From Anaerovibrio slackiae (lineage in GTDB: Bacteria; Bacillota; Negativicutes; Selenomonadales; Selenomonadaceae): a DNA stretch of 61,439 nt. The stretch lies in the NCBI RefSeq assembly GCF_009695585.1, contig NZ_VUNR01000016.1, positions 1-61,439 of the forward strand, written 5' to 3'. Positions within the stretch are counted from its first letter, which is position 1. Every line of letters begins with the position of its first letter. The notes under the pieces were generated by a model. The model saw only the letters and a list, made by a program, of their open reading frames with translations. It ran no database searches and was not told where the DNA came from. Positions 1 to 7,904 of the stretch are shown piece after piece. Position numbers and translations under genes: made by a program.

Positions 1-113
1 CGATCTCCAAGCATCTTATTATAGATGAATCTTGCACAGCCGAAGGTCTTTTCAAACATAATCCTTTGTTCAGTTGTCGGATAGAGCCTGTATCGATACG
101 CCTTGTTCATCAT
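1..113 (-). CDS. tnpB: TnpB/OrfB RNA-guided nuclease, N-terminal fragment (cut by window edge)
   Basis: The first 37 or so codons read MMNKAYRYRLYPTTEQ followed by a segment with the sequence CARFIYNKMLG. This is the standard N-terminus of IS200/IS605 TnpB proteins, which are RNA-guided DNA nucleases related to Cas12. Two consecutive ATG codons are available; the first follows the reconstructed tnpA stop by two bases. Only the N-terminus is visible, so the catalytic RuvC residues and the omegaRNA end lie outside the window. Confidence 0.85.
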   Translation of the reverse strand, partial: MMNKAYRYRLYPTTEQRIMFEKTFGCARFIYNKMLGD

Positions 114-115
114 AA

Positions 116-531
116 TCACCTGCTCTGACTTTCTATGTATTTACGTATTATTTCTATTGGAGCGCCACCTGTTGTCAGCAAGCAATAGCTTCTTGACCAA
201 AACATTTCCTTCCACAGCTTTCGTCTGACTTCGGGAAAATCTTTTTTATCAGCCTTGAACTGGCACTCTTGTAAGCGTTTATGAATTTTGATATTTCTGT
301 GTTAGGATGGGCACGAAACATGATATGAACGTGGTCATTGTCATGGTTCCATTCTTCCAGAGTGATGTTATAAGAAGAGCTTATGCGAATGAATATATTT
401 TTTGCATATTGGCTCATCTGGTCAGAGAATACCTTGCGACGATACTTTACCACCAGTATAAGATGGTAGTATAGCAAGAATACTAAATGATTATTAGTAT
501 CTAATTCCATAGTATAATCAATCCTTTCCAT
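116..531 (-). pseudogene. tnpA: IS200-type Y1 (HUH) transposase TnpA, frameshifted
   Basis: TnpA cuts and rejoins single-stranded IS ends using an HUH metal site and a C-terminal tyrosine. The HUH region (NHDNDHVHIMF) is intact. After KKIFP the frame changes: the open frame continues with unrelated residues to a stop at 175, while the next frame reads VRRKLWKEMFWSRSYCLLTT and then TGG..., the normal family ending with the catalytic Tyr in SRSYCL, to a stop at 116-118. One missing base near 230 explains this. A promoter-like TATAAT lies just upstream. The ATG at 510 has a better placed Shine-Dalgarno (GGAAAGG) than the one at 531. As read, the encoded protein lacks its nucleophile; a sequencing error cannot be excluded. 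Confidence 0.85.
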
Positions 532-572
532 CCTATTACTGATTATACTGCAAAACTATATTCGAAGCAATT

Positions 573-646
573 GTCTGGCTCAATTACTTACGTAAATTCG
601 CCAGACCTGCCTTCATCCCCTACCTAAGAGGTGGAGGACGTCTGGC
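573..646. repeat. Palindromic subterminal structure of the IS200/IS605 end
   Basis: The heptamer GTCTGGC occurs at 573-579 and 640-646, and its complement GCCAGAC lies between them at 600-606, so two alternative hairpins are possible. The second encloses an inner hairpin (CCTACCT AAG AGGTGGAGG). Such imperfect hairpins are recognised by TnpA in IS200/IS605. It also lies just after the stop codon of the sulfatase gene and could act as that gene's 3' structure, though there is no T-run. Confidence 0.5.
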
Positions 647-649
647 AGA

Positions 650-2683
650 TTAGTTTAAAAGCTCCGGGTGCTTCACCAGCCAATTCGTTATACCAATCAA
701 CATATTACGCTCATCTTCATATTGCATATCACCATAAACCATATCAGCATTTTCTGAAGATTCTCCTAATTGCTGATAGATATTGTCATTATAATATCCT
801 ATGCAGGCGCTATTCATCCAGCTATACGGCGTAACCACATGCTCTATATTATCAAACAAGGAGCCCTTGAGGCTATAATATTCAAAGCCTTCTGGTGCTA
901 TCAGCTCAATCAGCGTAGGCAAAATATTCAGGTGTTCTCCCAAAATGGTGTCACCGAATATTCCACTATGCAAACCAGGATGGTGCATGGAAAAGGATGT
1001 CAAAATGCGCTCCCTCAGCAATGAGTCATTACGCGGCAGTATCCCCTTATCAAAAGGTGCCACAGCCGAAGCATGATCACCTGTCAAGACAAACAAGCTG
1101 TCCGGATATGCCTCGCGCATATCATGAACAAAATCAGCTACAGCTCGGTCAGCATACAATATTCCAGTAAACCTCCTCATATCCATGTCGCCATTTTGGA
1201 GCCTGCCCAAAGGCAGCTGCACTGCATCCTGCTCATGAATACCATAATCTTCATATGGTATGTTGTATGGCCCATGATTGGACGTTGTGTATATGAAATG
1301 AAGCTCCGGCATATTTGAAGCTTCCGCCTTGATTTTTTTTGACAATTGATTCAAAAAAATATGGTCGTACACACCAAGCCAGGTCTGTGGCGAACCAACC
1401 GGACAAAACTCCGGACCTCCTGCACACACATCAAAGCCAACCGCCGGCAGGAAATGCACCAAACTCCCCCAGTTAAGACCGCCTCCGTACCAAAAATGTG
1501 TCTTGTAGCCTAGTTTTTTTAATTGCCCGGCAAAATTTGTGGGAATCCCTGCCAAATTACAATTCCAGATATCCACATTTTCATTCAGCTCTATATCGCA
1601 ATCATAGATGCCCAGCAAAAAACTGCTCAATGATGTCTGGGATATCATTCCGCCAGGTTGAAAATTATTAATTGCCACAGCATTATTTTCAGCACGCAGT
1701 TTTTTTGTGTATTTCGCCACATCCAGCATACTATAGGACTGATCATATAACAACTGACAATGACTTTCTTCTAAAATTACAAATATATGACTAGGCTTTT
1801 TGATTCTTGCACCTTCCGCCTTACGCTTACAAAATGTTAGTGGATTTTCTCCCGCAGCGCCCGTAAACTCAGGAATTATTTTTTGTATATCCTGCAATAC
1901 ACTCTGCTCATCCTTTTTCATAAACTCCGGCACAGGATTTCGCCAAAGTATTTTCAAAGCCACTAAATCATCAACCGTTGCCTTTCCCAAAAACACATCA
2001 TTTTTAACTTCCGGCGGAACCTCATCCCACTCCGGCTTCAATCTATGGCGAAAAGTACCGCCAAAATTAAACCAGTAGTACAAAGCGATGGAAAACAAAA
2101 ACACAAAAACATTAAAGCCATACTGCACTACGTTGTTTTCAAAAGACAAAAATGGTAACGATGGAATTTCCTGTATCCAATGCCCAAGGCAGGCACTGAT
2201 AAGCATATACGGAACGATACTAAACAAAATCAATAAACCATGATTTTGATTGAAAAAAATATCCAGCAAATTCTTTTTATCCGCATTTTTCCCCAACCAA
2301 ACATTCCTATTGTAAATGTCATGAAAGTGATAAAAAAATAGCATTTTACCAATAAACGCTATATACAAAATCAGCAGGTACAAGCTGAACCACAACAATC
2401 TTACTGTCTGTCCCACATCATACCATACAGAAAAAAACATCCCTGGCAAAGTAGCTACAATCAGGCTTATCAGATAATAGCGTGAATTTATATCCATTCC
2501 CCACCAAAAGCCATACGAAAAACATTTTTGCAACGTTCCCTTATCCCACTCGCCAAACCTACGTGGACCGTGTATATATATAAACAAAAAACGGAACACG
2601 GCACATATAATTGGTGGCACTATTGCCAACCGCAAATCTTGCTGCCAGCCATACCAAAATACTTCCATCCCAGACATATTCAT
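650..2683 (-). CDS. LtaS-like membrane sulfatase-fold phosphotransferase
   Basis: This 677-residue protein has five predicted membrane helices (about 17-37, 69-86, 95-120, 149-168, 188-207) followed by an extracytoplasmic alkaline-phosphatase/sulfatase domain. That is the architecture of LtaS and of OpgB/EptA-like phospho-alcohol transferases. Visible active-site candidates are E305 (ILEESH), T350 (SQTSLSS; the E-to-T spacing of 45 matches LtaS) and D536-H537 (LTGDHAS). Since the organism makes LPS, the likely role is transfer of a phosphoglycerol or similar group to a surface glycan; the acceptor cannot be told from sequence. It stands alone next to an IS element and accessory genes. ATG 2683 or ATG 2677 could both use the upstream GAGG. 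Confidence 0.85.
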   Translation of the reverse strand: MNMSGMEVFWYGWQQDLRLAIVPPIICAVFRFLFIYIHGPRRFGEWDKGTLQKCFSYGFWWGMDINSRYYLISLIVATLPGMFFSVWYDVGQTVRLLWFSLYLLILYIAFIGKMLFFYHFHDIYNRNVWLGKNADKKNLLDIFFNQNHGLLILFSIVPYMLISACLGHWIQEIPSLPFLSFENNVVQYGFNVFVFLFSIALYYWFNFGGTFRHRLKPEWDEVPPEVKNDVFLGKATVDDLVALKILWRNPVPEFMKKDEQSVLQDIQKIIPEFTGAAGENPLTFCKRKAEGARIKKPSHIFVILEESHCQLLYDQSYSMLDVAKYTKKLRAENNAVAINNFQPGGMISQTSLSSFLLGIYDCDIELNENVDIWNCNLAGIPTNFAGQLKKLGYKTHFWYGGGLNWGSLVHFLPAVGFDVCAGGPEFCPVGSPQTWLGVYDHIFLNQLSKKIKAEASNMPELHFIYTTSNHGPYNIPYEDYGIHEQDAVQLPLGRLQNGDMDMRRFTGILYADRAVADFVHDMREAYPDSLFVLTGDHASAVAPFDKGILPRNDSLLRERILTSFSMHHPGLHSGIFGDTILGEHLNILPTLIELIAPEGFEYYSLKGSLFDNIEHVVTPYSWMNSACIGYYNDNIYQQLGESSENADMVYGDMQYEDERNMLIGITNWLVKHPELLN

Positions 2684-2699
2684 TCACCTCAACCGCCCA

Positions 2700-2768
2700 T
2701 TTTATCTATCTCTGATGCGCTAGCCTTAGATAAGAGGCCACCCAGAAATAACCCCTGAATGGCCTAAT
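2700..2768 (-). terminator. Possible hairpin downstream of the Rpn fragment
   Basis: On the minus strand AGGCCA...CAG and CTG..TGGCCT can pair, followed by CTTATCT. The T-run is weak, so this is only a candidate. Confidence 0.3.
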
Positions 2769-2770
2769 GC

Positions 2771-3043
2771 TCACAACACTGCTGCTTTCTTGCCGATTGC
2801 CATGACCTGTTCAGCTGTCATCTTGACAATGCGGGCAATCGTATTTATATTCATACCATCACGCAGCATATTTGTTATAATTTCATATCGTTCTTCCTCA
2901 CGGCCTTCCTCGCATCCAAAGCGTATGCCATTTTGAAATATAGTCTTCGCCTCGTATTCCAAAATCTTGCCATTCACAATATCTTCAACTCCCTTCCTTA
3001 CCACAGCATAAATCCTAACTGAAGAAAACCAACACTTTATCAA
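2771..3043 (-). pseudogene. Detached C-terminal copy of an Rpn-family nuclease
   Basis: This 90-codon frame begins directly after the stop of the full-length neighbour. From RIYAVVRKGVEDIVNGK onward it closely repeats that neighbour's C-terminus (NYAMVRKGAEDIMGGK, KILEYEAKTI, then a final GKKAAVL matching GRQAAVL). The nuclease domain is absent. It is most simply a tandem partial duplication or a recombination scar. However, the frame stays open to its natural end, and stand-alone Rpn C-termini (RpnS) are reported to be made from internal starts and to inhibit the full-length toxin, so a regulatory role is possible. Starts available are a TTG at 3043 and in-frame GTGs after the junction. Confidence 0.65.
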
Positions 3044-3990
3044 AGTACAGCTGCTTGCCTGCCTATGCTGACAATCTTCTCCATCGTCAAACCAGTTATG
3101 GTCACAATCTGCTCCAGGCTAAGCTTGTTTTTTAACATACTGATAATCATAGAATTCTCTTTTTCCTCACGTCCCAAGCGTACACCATTCTGATAAATAG
3201 TCTTTGCCTCGTATTCCAAAATCTTGCCACCCATGATATCTTCAGCTCCCTTCCTTACCATAGCATAATTTCTAGCTAAATGAGTATTTACCATATTACT
3301 AAATTCCAAAATGGAGTTTCTTGTTAATTCATCAATATCTCCCAGAAGCAAGAGCGCATCCAGACCTTTCACGATAGTTTGCAGGGAATTCAGCAATTCT
3401 GCCAGCTTATCACTATCTGACTCGCATTCTTTTAAAGATTTCTCCACAACAAACAAATAAAAAGGCAACAAAATCAACAACCGCTTCTTGAACATAATAT
3501 CTATAGTATAATTCTGCATCTTGGCAACTGGAATCCTATAACTTATGCTGCCATCAGGTGTTTTCAGCTCTATAGACATATAATCCGGCGTATTGCGATT
3601 TGAGCGCAAAAACAAAACCGCTGCATTGGGAAATTCCAGAACAATCCGATTATTTTCCTGCACAGCATCATCCAGAGCTATGCAGGCGCCATATTCAAAC
3701 AATCTTACCAGCATACTGCTATCCGCTGTACTCTGGCACTCAAGATGATACTTCTTGGCAGTGCCATCTTTGTCAATAATTCGAAAATAAGTATCCGTTA
3801 TACGTTTCTCCACAGTACCATCTGGCATTTTCTGCTCATGGGTATCCTGCAAAAACTCCACCCTGGCATCCTTGCTGTAGCTTTCCGAAAATAGCTCATT
3901 CACGAAAGCTATCAAGAGATTTGGAAAATCATGTACTATCGTGCGCCACACATCATCGTAAATTGTAGCTTTGTACTCCCCTATTTTCAT
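3040..3990 (-). CDS. Rpn-family recombination-promoting nuclease/putative transposase (PD-(D/E)XK)
   Basis: The 316-residue product matches the Rpn (RpnA/B-type, formerly YhgA-like transposase) family: an N-terminal start MKIGEYKATIYDD, a PD-(D/E)XK core with Y-H-L-E-C-Q as the E-x-Q strand, and a C-terminal tail with the repeated KILEYEAKTI / GRE segment and a short helix-turn-helix-like end (LSLEQIVTITGL). Members are Ca/Mg-dependent DNA nucleases linked to recombination and phage defence. The start at 3990 is chosen because a promoter with an extended -10 (TGGTATAAT) and a GGGGTGGG ribosome site sit directly upstream; the longer frame to 4041 would begin upstream of the transcript. It is in AT-rich accessory DNA. 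Confidence 0.85.
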   Translation of the reverse strand: MKIGEYKATIYDDVWRTIVHDFPNLLIAFVNELFSESYSKDARVEFLQDTHEQKMPDGTVEKRITDTYFRIIDKDGTAKKYHLECQSTADSSMLVRLFEYGACIALDDAVQENNRIVLEFPNAAVLFLRSNRNTPDYMSIELKTPDGSISYRIPVAKMQNYTIDIMFKKRLLILLPFYLFVVEKSLKECESDSDKLAELLNSLQTIVKGLDALLLLGDIDELTRNSILEFSNMVNTHLARNYAMVRKGAEDIMGGKILEYEAKTIYQNGVRLGREEKENSMIISMLKNKLSLEQIVTITGLTMEKIVSIGRQAAVL

Positions 3991-4009
3991 TATACCCACC
4001 CCTGTATAT

Positions 4010-4038
4010 ATTATACCAAATCGCAGATAGCAACACAA
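4010..4038 (-). promoter_or_regulatory. Promoter of the Rpn nuclease gene
   Basis: Reading the minus strand, TTGTGT, a 17-nt spacer and TGGTATAAT (extended -10) are followed after about 10 nt by a GGGGTGGG ribosome site and the ATG at 3990. Confidence 0.6.
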
Positions 4039-4053
4039 CATTTGTTTTGTGTT

Positions 4054-4845
4054 TTATTTTGCCCCCTGCAACATTTCCTTCCTATACTTAGGAACATTCT
4101 TTAACGCCAATCCAGCCAACAAAACACAATAATGCCCAAAGACACCAATACCTTCATCAGCATGTATAGATAATTTAGATATATCCATTTTCTCTAATGC
4201 AACACAAATATATCGTACAATATCCTTAGTAGAATCTATAGCAAATGTATTGTTTGCCCAATAACACTCATCAAAAACACCTAATATACACAAAACAGAA
4301 ATTTGCACAAATAATACATATTCGTACCAAAATAATACTCTACAAAATGACCATGCTGGATGTTCATCAGACATCCTTGCAACTACATGGTATAACCAAA
4401 AATAAGGATATATGATCCCCATGCTAATAAATAATAATAATCCAAATATATTATCTAACTCAACAGCACTTTTTAACCACAAAGGGAAATTTTGTATTAA
4501 AACAAATGAATAAGATATTAATATCATAAATGATATTAGCGCATCTAATTTACTATTTTCAGAGTACATACGATACAAAAACCATAATACCATTAAATTT
4601 AAAAAAAGAAACGCCAAACATGGCATAATCAAGCTCTTAGATATACTATTCTGAACAAACACACAAAGTCCTAAAACTATACAATAAACAGAAAAATTAC
4701 TAAATACAATATTTTTTAATCTCACCAACTCTACCTGCAATTGATTTTTAAATCGATTAAATGCACCCATCAGCACAACACACTTTTCTCGCCATTCATG
4801 TAATTTATTTGACATAAATACCATAAAAAAATACCAAATCCACAT
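4054..4845 (-). CDS. Unrecognised multi-pass membrane protein
   Basis: I do not recognise this family. The 263-residue product is rich in aromatic and aliphatic residues. After a basic N-terminal amphipathic region (REKCVVLMGAFNRFKNQ) it has about five hydrophobic segments (approximately 48-66, 72-92, 104-124, 134-155, 168-190). A more polar C-terminus contains DEGIGVFGHYCVLLAGLALK, perhaps a further membrane segment. It is very AT-rich, like the neighbouring Rpn gene, which suggests acquired DNA. The ATG at 4815 (MSNKLHEWREK) is an alternative start. No partner gene in the vicinity suggests a function. Confidence 0.6.
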   Translation of the reverse strand: MWIWYFFMVFMSNKLHEWREKCVVLMGAFNRFKNQLQVELVRLKNIVFSNFSVYCIVLGLCVFVQNSISKSLIMPCLAFLFLNLMVLWFLYRMYSENSKLDALISFMILISYSFVLIQNFPLWLKSAVELDNIFGLLLFISMGIIYPYFWLYHVVARMSDEHPAWSFCRVLFWYEYVLFVQISVLCILGVFDECYWANNTFAIDSTKDIVRYICVALEKMDISKLSIHADEGIGVFGHYCVLLAGLALKNVPKYRKEMLQGAK

Positions 4846-5188
4846 ACCATTCCTTACTCACAAAACAATATTAAAATATTCTACAATGAGAACACATTTT
4901 ACATTTCCAAACTCCCGCGAAAACTATATGAACACACGGATAATCTTTCAATAATGAAATGGCGTCTTAAAATATACTCAATCCAAATCGCCTATTCCTT
5001 TCTCCAAAATACCAAAACCTGCATCATCCATCCACAATCTTACGCTCACCATACAAAGTCAAAAACCTGCTCGAATCAGCATCATACGAACTGCTGCTTA
5101 TGTCATTTTCTTGAACCTTAATAATTACATCCAAAAAACACTCTATAAAAAGAACACTTCCACATCATGCAATCTATACTGGAAACAG
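4846..5188. other. AT-rich intergenic stretch with a short coding remnant
   Basis: No complete gene is visible. On the minus strand about 46 codons (roughly 5025-5165, ending RFLTLYGERKIVDG) stay open after a TGA but have no start codon or ribosome site, and could be the decayed end of a lost gene. The remainder is AT-rich without recognisable signals. Confidence 0.4.
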
Positions 5189-5205
5189 TTATTCCAGTAT
5201 AGATT
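5171..5205. terminator. 14-bp perfect palindrome at the end of the glycosyltransferase remnant
   Basis: AATCTATACTGGAA and its exact complement flank a 7-nt loop, overlapping the last codons and the stop of the truncated glycosyltransferase. The stem is strong but T-runs on either side are short (CTATTTTA on the plus strand), so it may be a transcript-stabilising or terminating hairpin. Confidence 0.45.
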
Positions 5206-5574
5206 CTATTTTATGTAACAAAGTTTTTACTATGGCACTGCTAGTATATTTTTCTTTCACTATCTTATATCCATTAGCAGCAATAGACTTCCGCTCATCA
5301 TCATGAGATAAATAGTAATCTATCTTCTTTACTAAATCCTCTTTACCAGAAAATTCTATTATGTCCCTTCCTGCTACTATGTCTACAAAATCCAAATGCC
5401 CTGCATCAATGAGTTCAAAAGAATTACAACCCATTATTTCAAAAGTTCTTGGATTAACACCTGTATGCCACTCAGGATTTCTTGTTCCTTGATTTATATT
5501 TAGACAAATTTTACTGCCATTGTATAATTTGCGTAAATCCTGCCCTAATATAGGTTTATTTTGAATAACTTTGA
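5189..5574 (-). pseudogene. C-terminal fragment of a GT-B glycosyltransferase, truncated by ISL3 element
   Basis: About 128 codons remain in frame up to the IS end. The segment contains a GT-B acceptor/donor-side signature of the CgeB/Glyco_trans_1_2 type: NGSKICLNINQ, HTGVNPRTFEIMGCNSFELID, then a helix EDLVKKIDYYLSHDDERKSI and a terminal KYTSSAIVKTLLHKI. The N-terminal half is not found on the other side of the IS. So the element either inserted and then lost flanking DNA, or arrived by recombination. The gene once belonged to the polysaccharide locus to its right. Confidence 0.75.
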
Positions 5575-7036
5575 GGCATCATCAGTTTGTGTGGAGGAAT
5601 TCCCAGCCTGCTAAGCAGCCTCATAATCCCATGGCAACCTTACATCAATATCGGAGCAGCGTAGCATAATCATATCGATCATGTTGTCTATGTTACGAAA
5701 TCCGTAGGCCATGTAAACGGATAGCTTGATTTTCCGATTGGTCGCCTCCAGTACGGCGTTGGACAGATAATGCTCCATTGTTGCCAGTATGGCATCGTAG
5801 TGGCGACGTATTTTCCGTTGGAGCTCGACAAACACCTTGATGCGGCAGTGCTGGGCCCATTTTATCCATCCGTCCAGTTCTTCCTTGGCGATAGCGACAT
5901 TCTCGCACTGGAAAACAAGACGGAGTTTCTCTTTTAGCAGATAGGCACGATACAGCCGCTTGTCAGCCTTGGCAATGAATTCAAGCTGAGCCTGCTGTTT
6001 CTTGGTTAGATGCTCCGGAGCCTTTCCCAGAGCAAACCGAGAGCCTTTCAAGTCCTTGGCTGTGGTATCTTTCTCGGTAGCACCTTTCTTGGGTCGGCCA
6101 CGTTCCTTCGTAGTCTTATCCGCTGAATTCTTCAAGGCATCACGCCATGCTAAACGACGCACCTCGTCAAGGGCTTCGGTAGCCCACTGTACAACGTGGA
6201 ACGGGTCAATGCATCGCTTGGCCGCCGGACAGAAATCGTTGATGCATTCCTGAATCCATTTGGCACCATCCCCAGATACAAGCTGTATATTGGCCAGTTG
6301 CTCTTTGCTCAGCAGTTTGAAGAACTTGGTGGAAATTGTCTTGCCATGTCCTTCATGAGCCCAGATAACCTTGCCTGTGTCATGATTGATGACCACTGTT
6401 ATGTACTTGTGTCCCTTCTTGTAGCTGGTTTCGTCAACGCCTATGCGGACAAGTCCCGCGAAGCGTGCGGCTGGATTGGCATCAAGTTCAGCCCGCATCC
6501 TGCTAATGACAGGGCCGATGGTATTCCAGGAAATCCCGAGCAAAGAAGCAACAGCGGTTTTCGTGCAGGACAAGGAGAGCCAAGTGGCCAGCTCCTCAAA
6601 TTCCTTTGTGAAACGGGACTTATGCCTTGCCCAAGGAACAGATGCCGTAACAACCCCATGCTTGGGACACATGACACGATGTATATCTGCTACAATATAG
6701 ACCTTGTGGGTATTCCAGTCGCAAATCCGCCAAGAACGGGTGCCACCACGGCCATTGTCATAGCGGACAGATTTTCTGCCGCATATGCCACAACGGCATT
6801 GTTCGCCTTTGGTAGGATGTGCCTTGATGGCAATTGTTCCATCTGGCAAAATTTTCATGTCATCTATAGCGGTATGCTTGACATTTAGGATTGATTTTAG
6901 TATCTTTTTGTTGAGCATACATTTCCCCCGTACGTCGTTTTTTTTTGCAGAAAATATCGTACAGGAAAATGTATGCTTTTTCAATAGCTATAAGGGATGA
7001 GGAGAGTTAGTTCCCCACACATTCTGATGGAGTGCC
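5575..7036 (-). mobile_element. ISL3-family insertion sequence, complete
   Basis: The element is about 1.46 kb, with imperfect terminal inverted repeats: GGCATCATCAGTTTGTGTGG at 5575 and, reading inward from 7036 on the other strand, GGCACTCCATCAGAATGTGT. The repeats begin with GGC as in ISL3 relatives. One full transposase gene lies between them. The flanking 8-mers (AACTTTGA on the left, ATTTAATA on the right) do not match, so no target duplication is visible. Confidence 0.85.
5611..6918 (-). CDS. ISL3-family DDE transposase
   Basis: The 435-residue product has the family's parts in order. An N-terminal zinc-finger-like region carries paired cysteines (CRCGICGRKS and VMCPKHG), and a helix-turn-helix follows (TAVASLLGISWNTIG). 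The DDE catalytic domain has D in IGVDETSYKKGHKY, D in VSGDGAKW with CIDPFHVV, and E in SNAVLEATNRKIKLS. A charged linker rich in K, T and E sits in the middle. Length is normal and no frameshift is seen, so the element could be active. Start ATG 6918 is preceded by GGGGGAAATGT; the longer frame to 6984 has no ribosome site. It catalyses cut-and-paste movement of the surrounding IS. Confidence 0.93.
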   Translation of the reverse strand: MLNKKILKSILNVKHTAIDDMKILPDGTIAIKAHPTKGEQCRCGICGRKSVRYDNGRGGTRSWRICDWNTHKVYIVADIHRVMCPKHGVVTASVPWARHKSRFTKEFEELATWLSLSCTKTAVASLLGISWNTIGPVISRMRAELDANPAARFAGLVRIGVDETSYKKGHKYITVVINHDTGKVIWAHEGHGKTISTKFFKLLSKEQLANIQLVSGDGAKWIQECINDFCPAAKRCIDPFHVVQWATEALDEVRRLAWRDALKNSADKTTKERGRPKKGATEKDTTAKDLKGSRFALGKAPEHLTKKQQAQLEFIAKADKRLYRAYLLKEKLRLVFQCENVAIAKEELDGWIKWAQHCRIKVFVELQRKIRRHYDAILATMEHYLSNAVLEATNRKIKLSVYMAYGFRNIDNMIDMIMLRCSDIDVRLPWDYEAA

Positions 7037-7082
7037 ATTTAATATTAATTTTGTTATACCTGCAATTAGTCCAAGAAACAAG

Positions 7083-7823
7083 TCACCATAACCCTGTAAA
7101 ATGGTGCACTGCATATGTATCATTAGTTATATTCCATTTTCCATCCACTTGTTCTGGACACAGCAAGCTTCGTTCAAATAACTTGCCTCCTCCAATCGGT
7201 AGATCCTGTGTCCGTCCATGCATCCGTATGCCATACTGTACCCTGTTCTTTTTAGACATAATTCTTGTACTGGCAATTTCATTATAATCTGCACAAAAAT
7301 CAACATCTTCATACCATGTAAACATGTCATATATCCAAGGATGATGCTTTTTAGCACCAAAAGTAGCCGTAGATATTAAATTTGGACTTTCATATCCTAT
7401 AAAAGCGTTATATCGTAACAAATCATCAAACGGCTTCAATATCTCTACATCCGTATCCAAATAAATTCCACCGTAGTTATATACAGCATACCACCTTGCA
7501 ACATCTGAAACAAACACATATTTTTTCTGTTCATAGGCCTGTTTAGAAAATCTGAACATCTCTATTGGAAACGTATCCTCATCCCATAATTTCAGCTCAT
7601 AATCTGGTAAAACCTCTCTCCAAGTGTTAATACATTTTTTTAACAAATCTGGCAATTCCCCCTTGCCAAACCAACAATAGTGAATAATTTTGGGAATACT
7701 CCCTTCTTCATCAAATGGTAACCTATTAGATCTAAGATACTTGTTTCTATAACAATTACTATAAACATCTTTATAAAACTTCAACATCTGTCGTCGTCCA
7801 TGCAACCAATTTTCAAAACCCAT
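7083..7823 (-). CDS. DXD glycosyltransferase (GT32/capsular polysaccharide type)
   Basis: The 246-residue protein has the hallmark start of the glycosyltransferase-sugar/DXD family (SIPKIIHYCWFGKGELPD). This is followed by a recognition segment (INTWREVLPDYELKLWDED), SDVARWYAVYNYGGIYLDTDVE with the DTD metal/nucleotide-sugar site at 123-125, and a C-terminal DTYAVHHFTGLW. Relatives transfer a hexose in capsule or LPS synthesis using a UDP-sugar and Mn or Mg. It is the last intact gene of the LPS locus before the IS. The C-terminus ends slightly early after HHFTGLW compared with relatives that continue with a few residues, but it looks complete. Confidence 0.88.
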   Translation of the reverse strand: MGFENWLHGRRQMLKFYKDVYSNCYRNKYLRSNRLPFDEEGSIPKIIHYCWFGKGELPDLLKKCINTWREVLPDYELKLWDEDTFPIEMFRFSKQAYEQKKYVFVSDVARWYAVYNYGGIYLDTDVEILKPFDDLLRYNAFIGYESPNLISTATFGAKKHHPWIYDMFTWYEDVDFCADYNEIASTRIMSKKNRVQYGIRMHGRTQDLPIGGGKLFERSLLCPEQVDGKWNITNDTYAVHHFTGLW

Positions 7824-7904
7824 TTCAAAGTCTCCAATCTTTAGCTCAACTGCAAAAGTCTGACTCCAACTCTTACTTGTATTCTAAAATATATTTACAC
7901 ACAA

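Larger units (their letters stand above)
1..646 (-). mobile_element. IS200/IS605-family element, left-end portion
   Basis: The element contains a tnpA (Y1 transposase) reading frame immediately followed by the start of tnpB, the usual IS605 co-directional order, with tnpB running off the window edge. Upstream of tnpA are imperfect palindromes, as expected at the subterminal end of these elements. The exact left cleavage site cannot be fixed because this family leaves no target duplication, so the outer boundary is approximate. Confidence 0.75.

Noticed and set aside
5567..7044. Eight-base target duplication around the ISL3 element
   Set aside because: The flanks AACTTTGA and ATTTAATA do not match.
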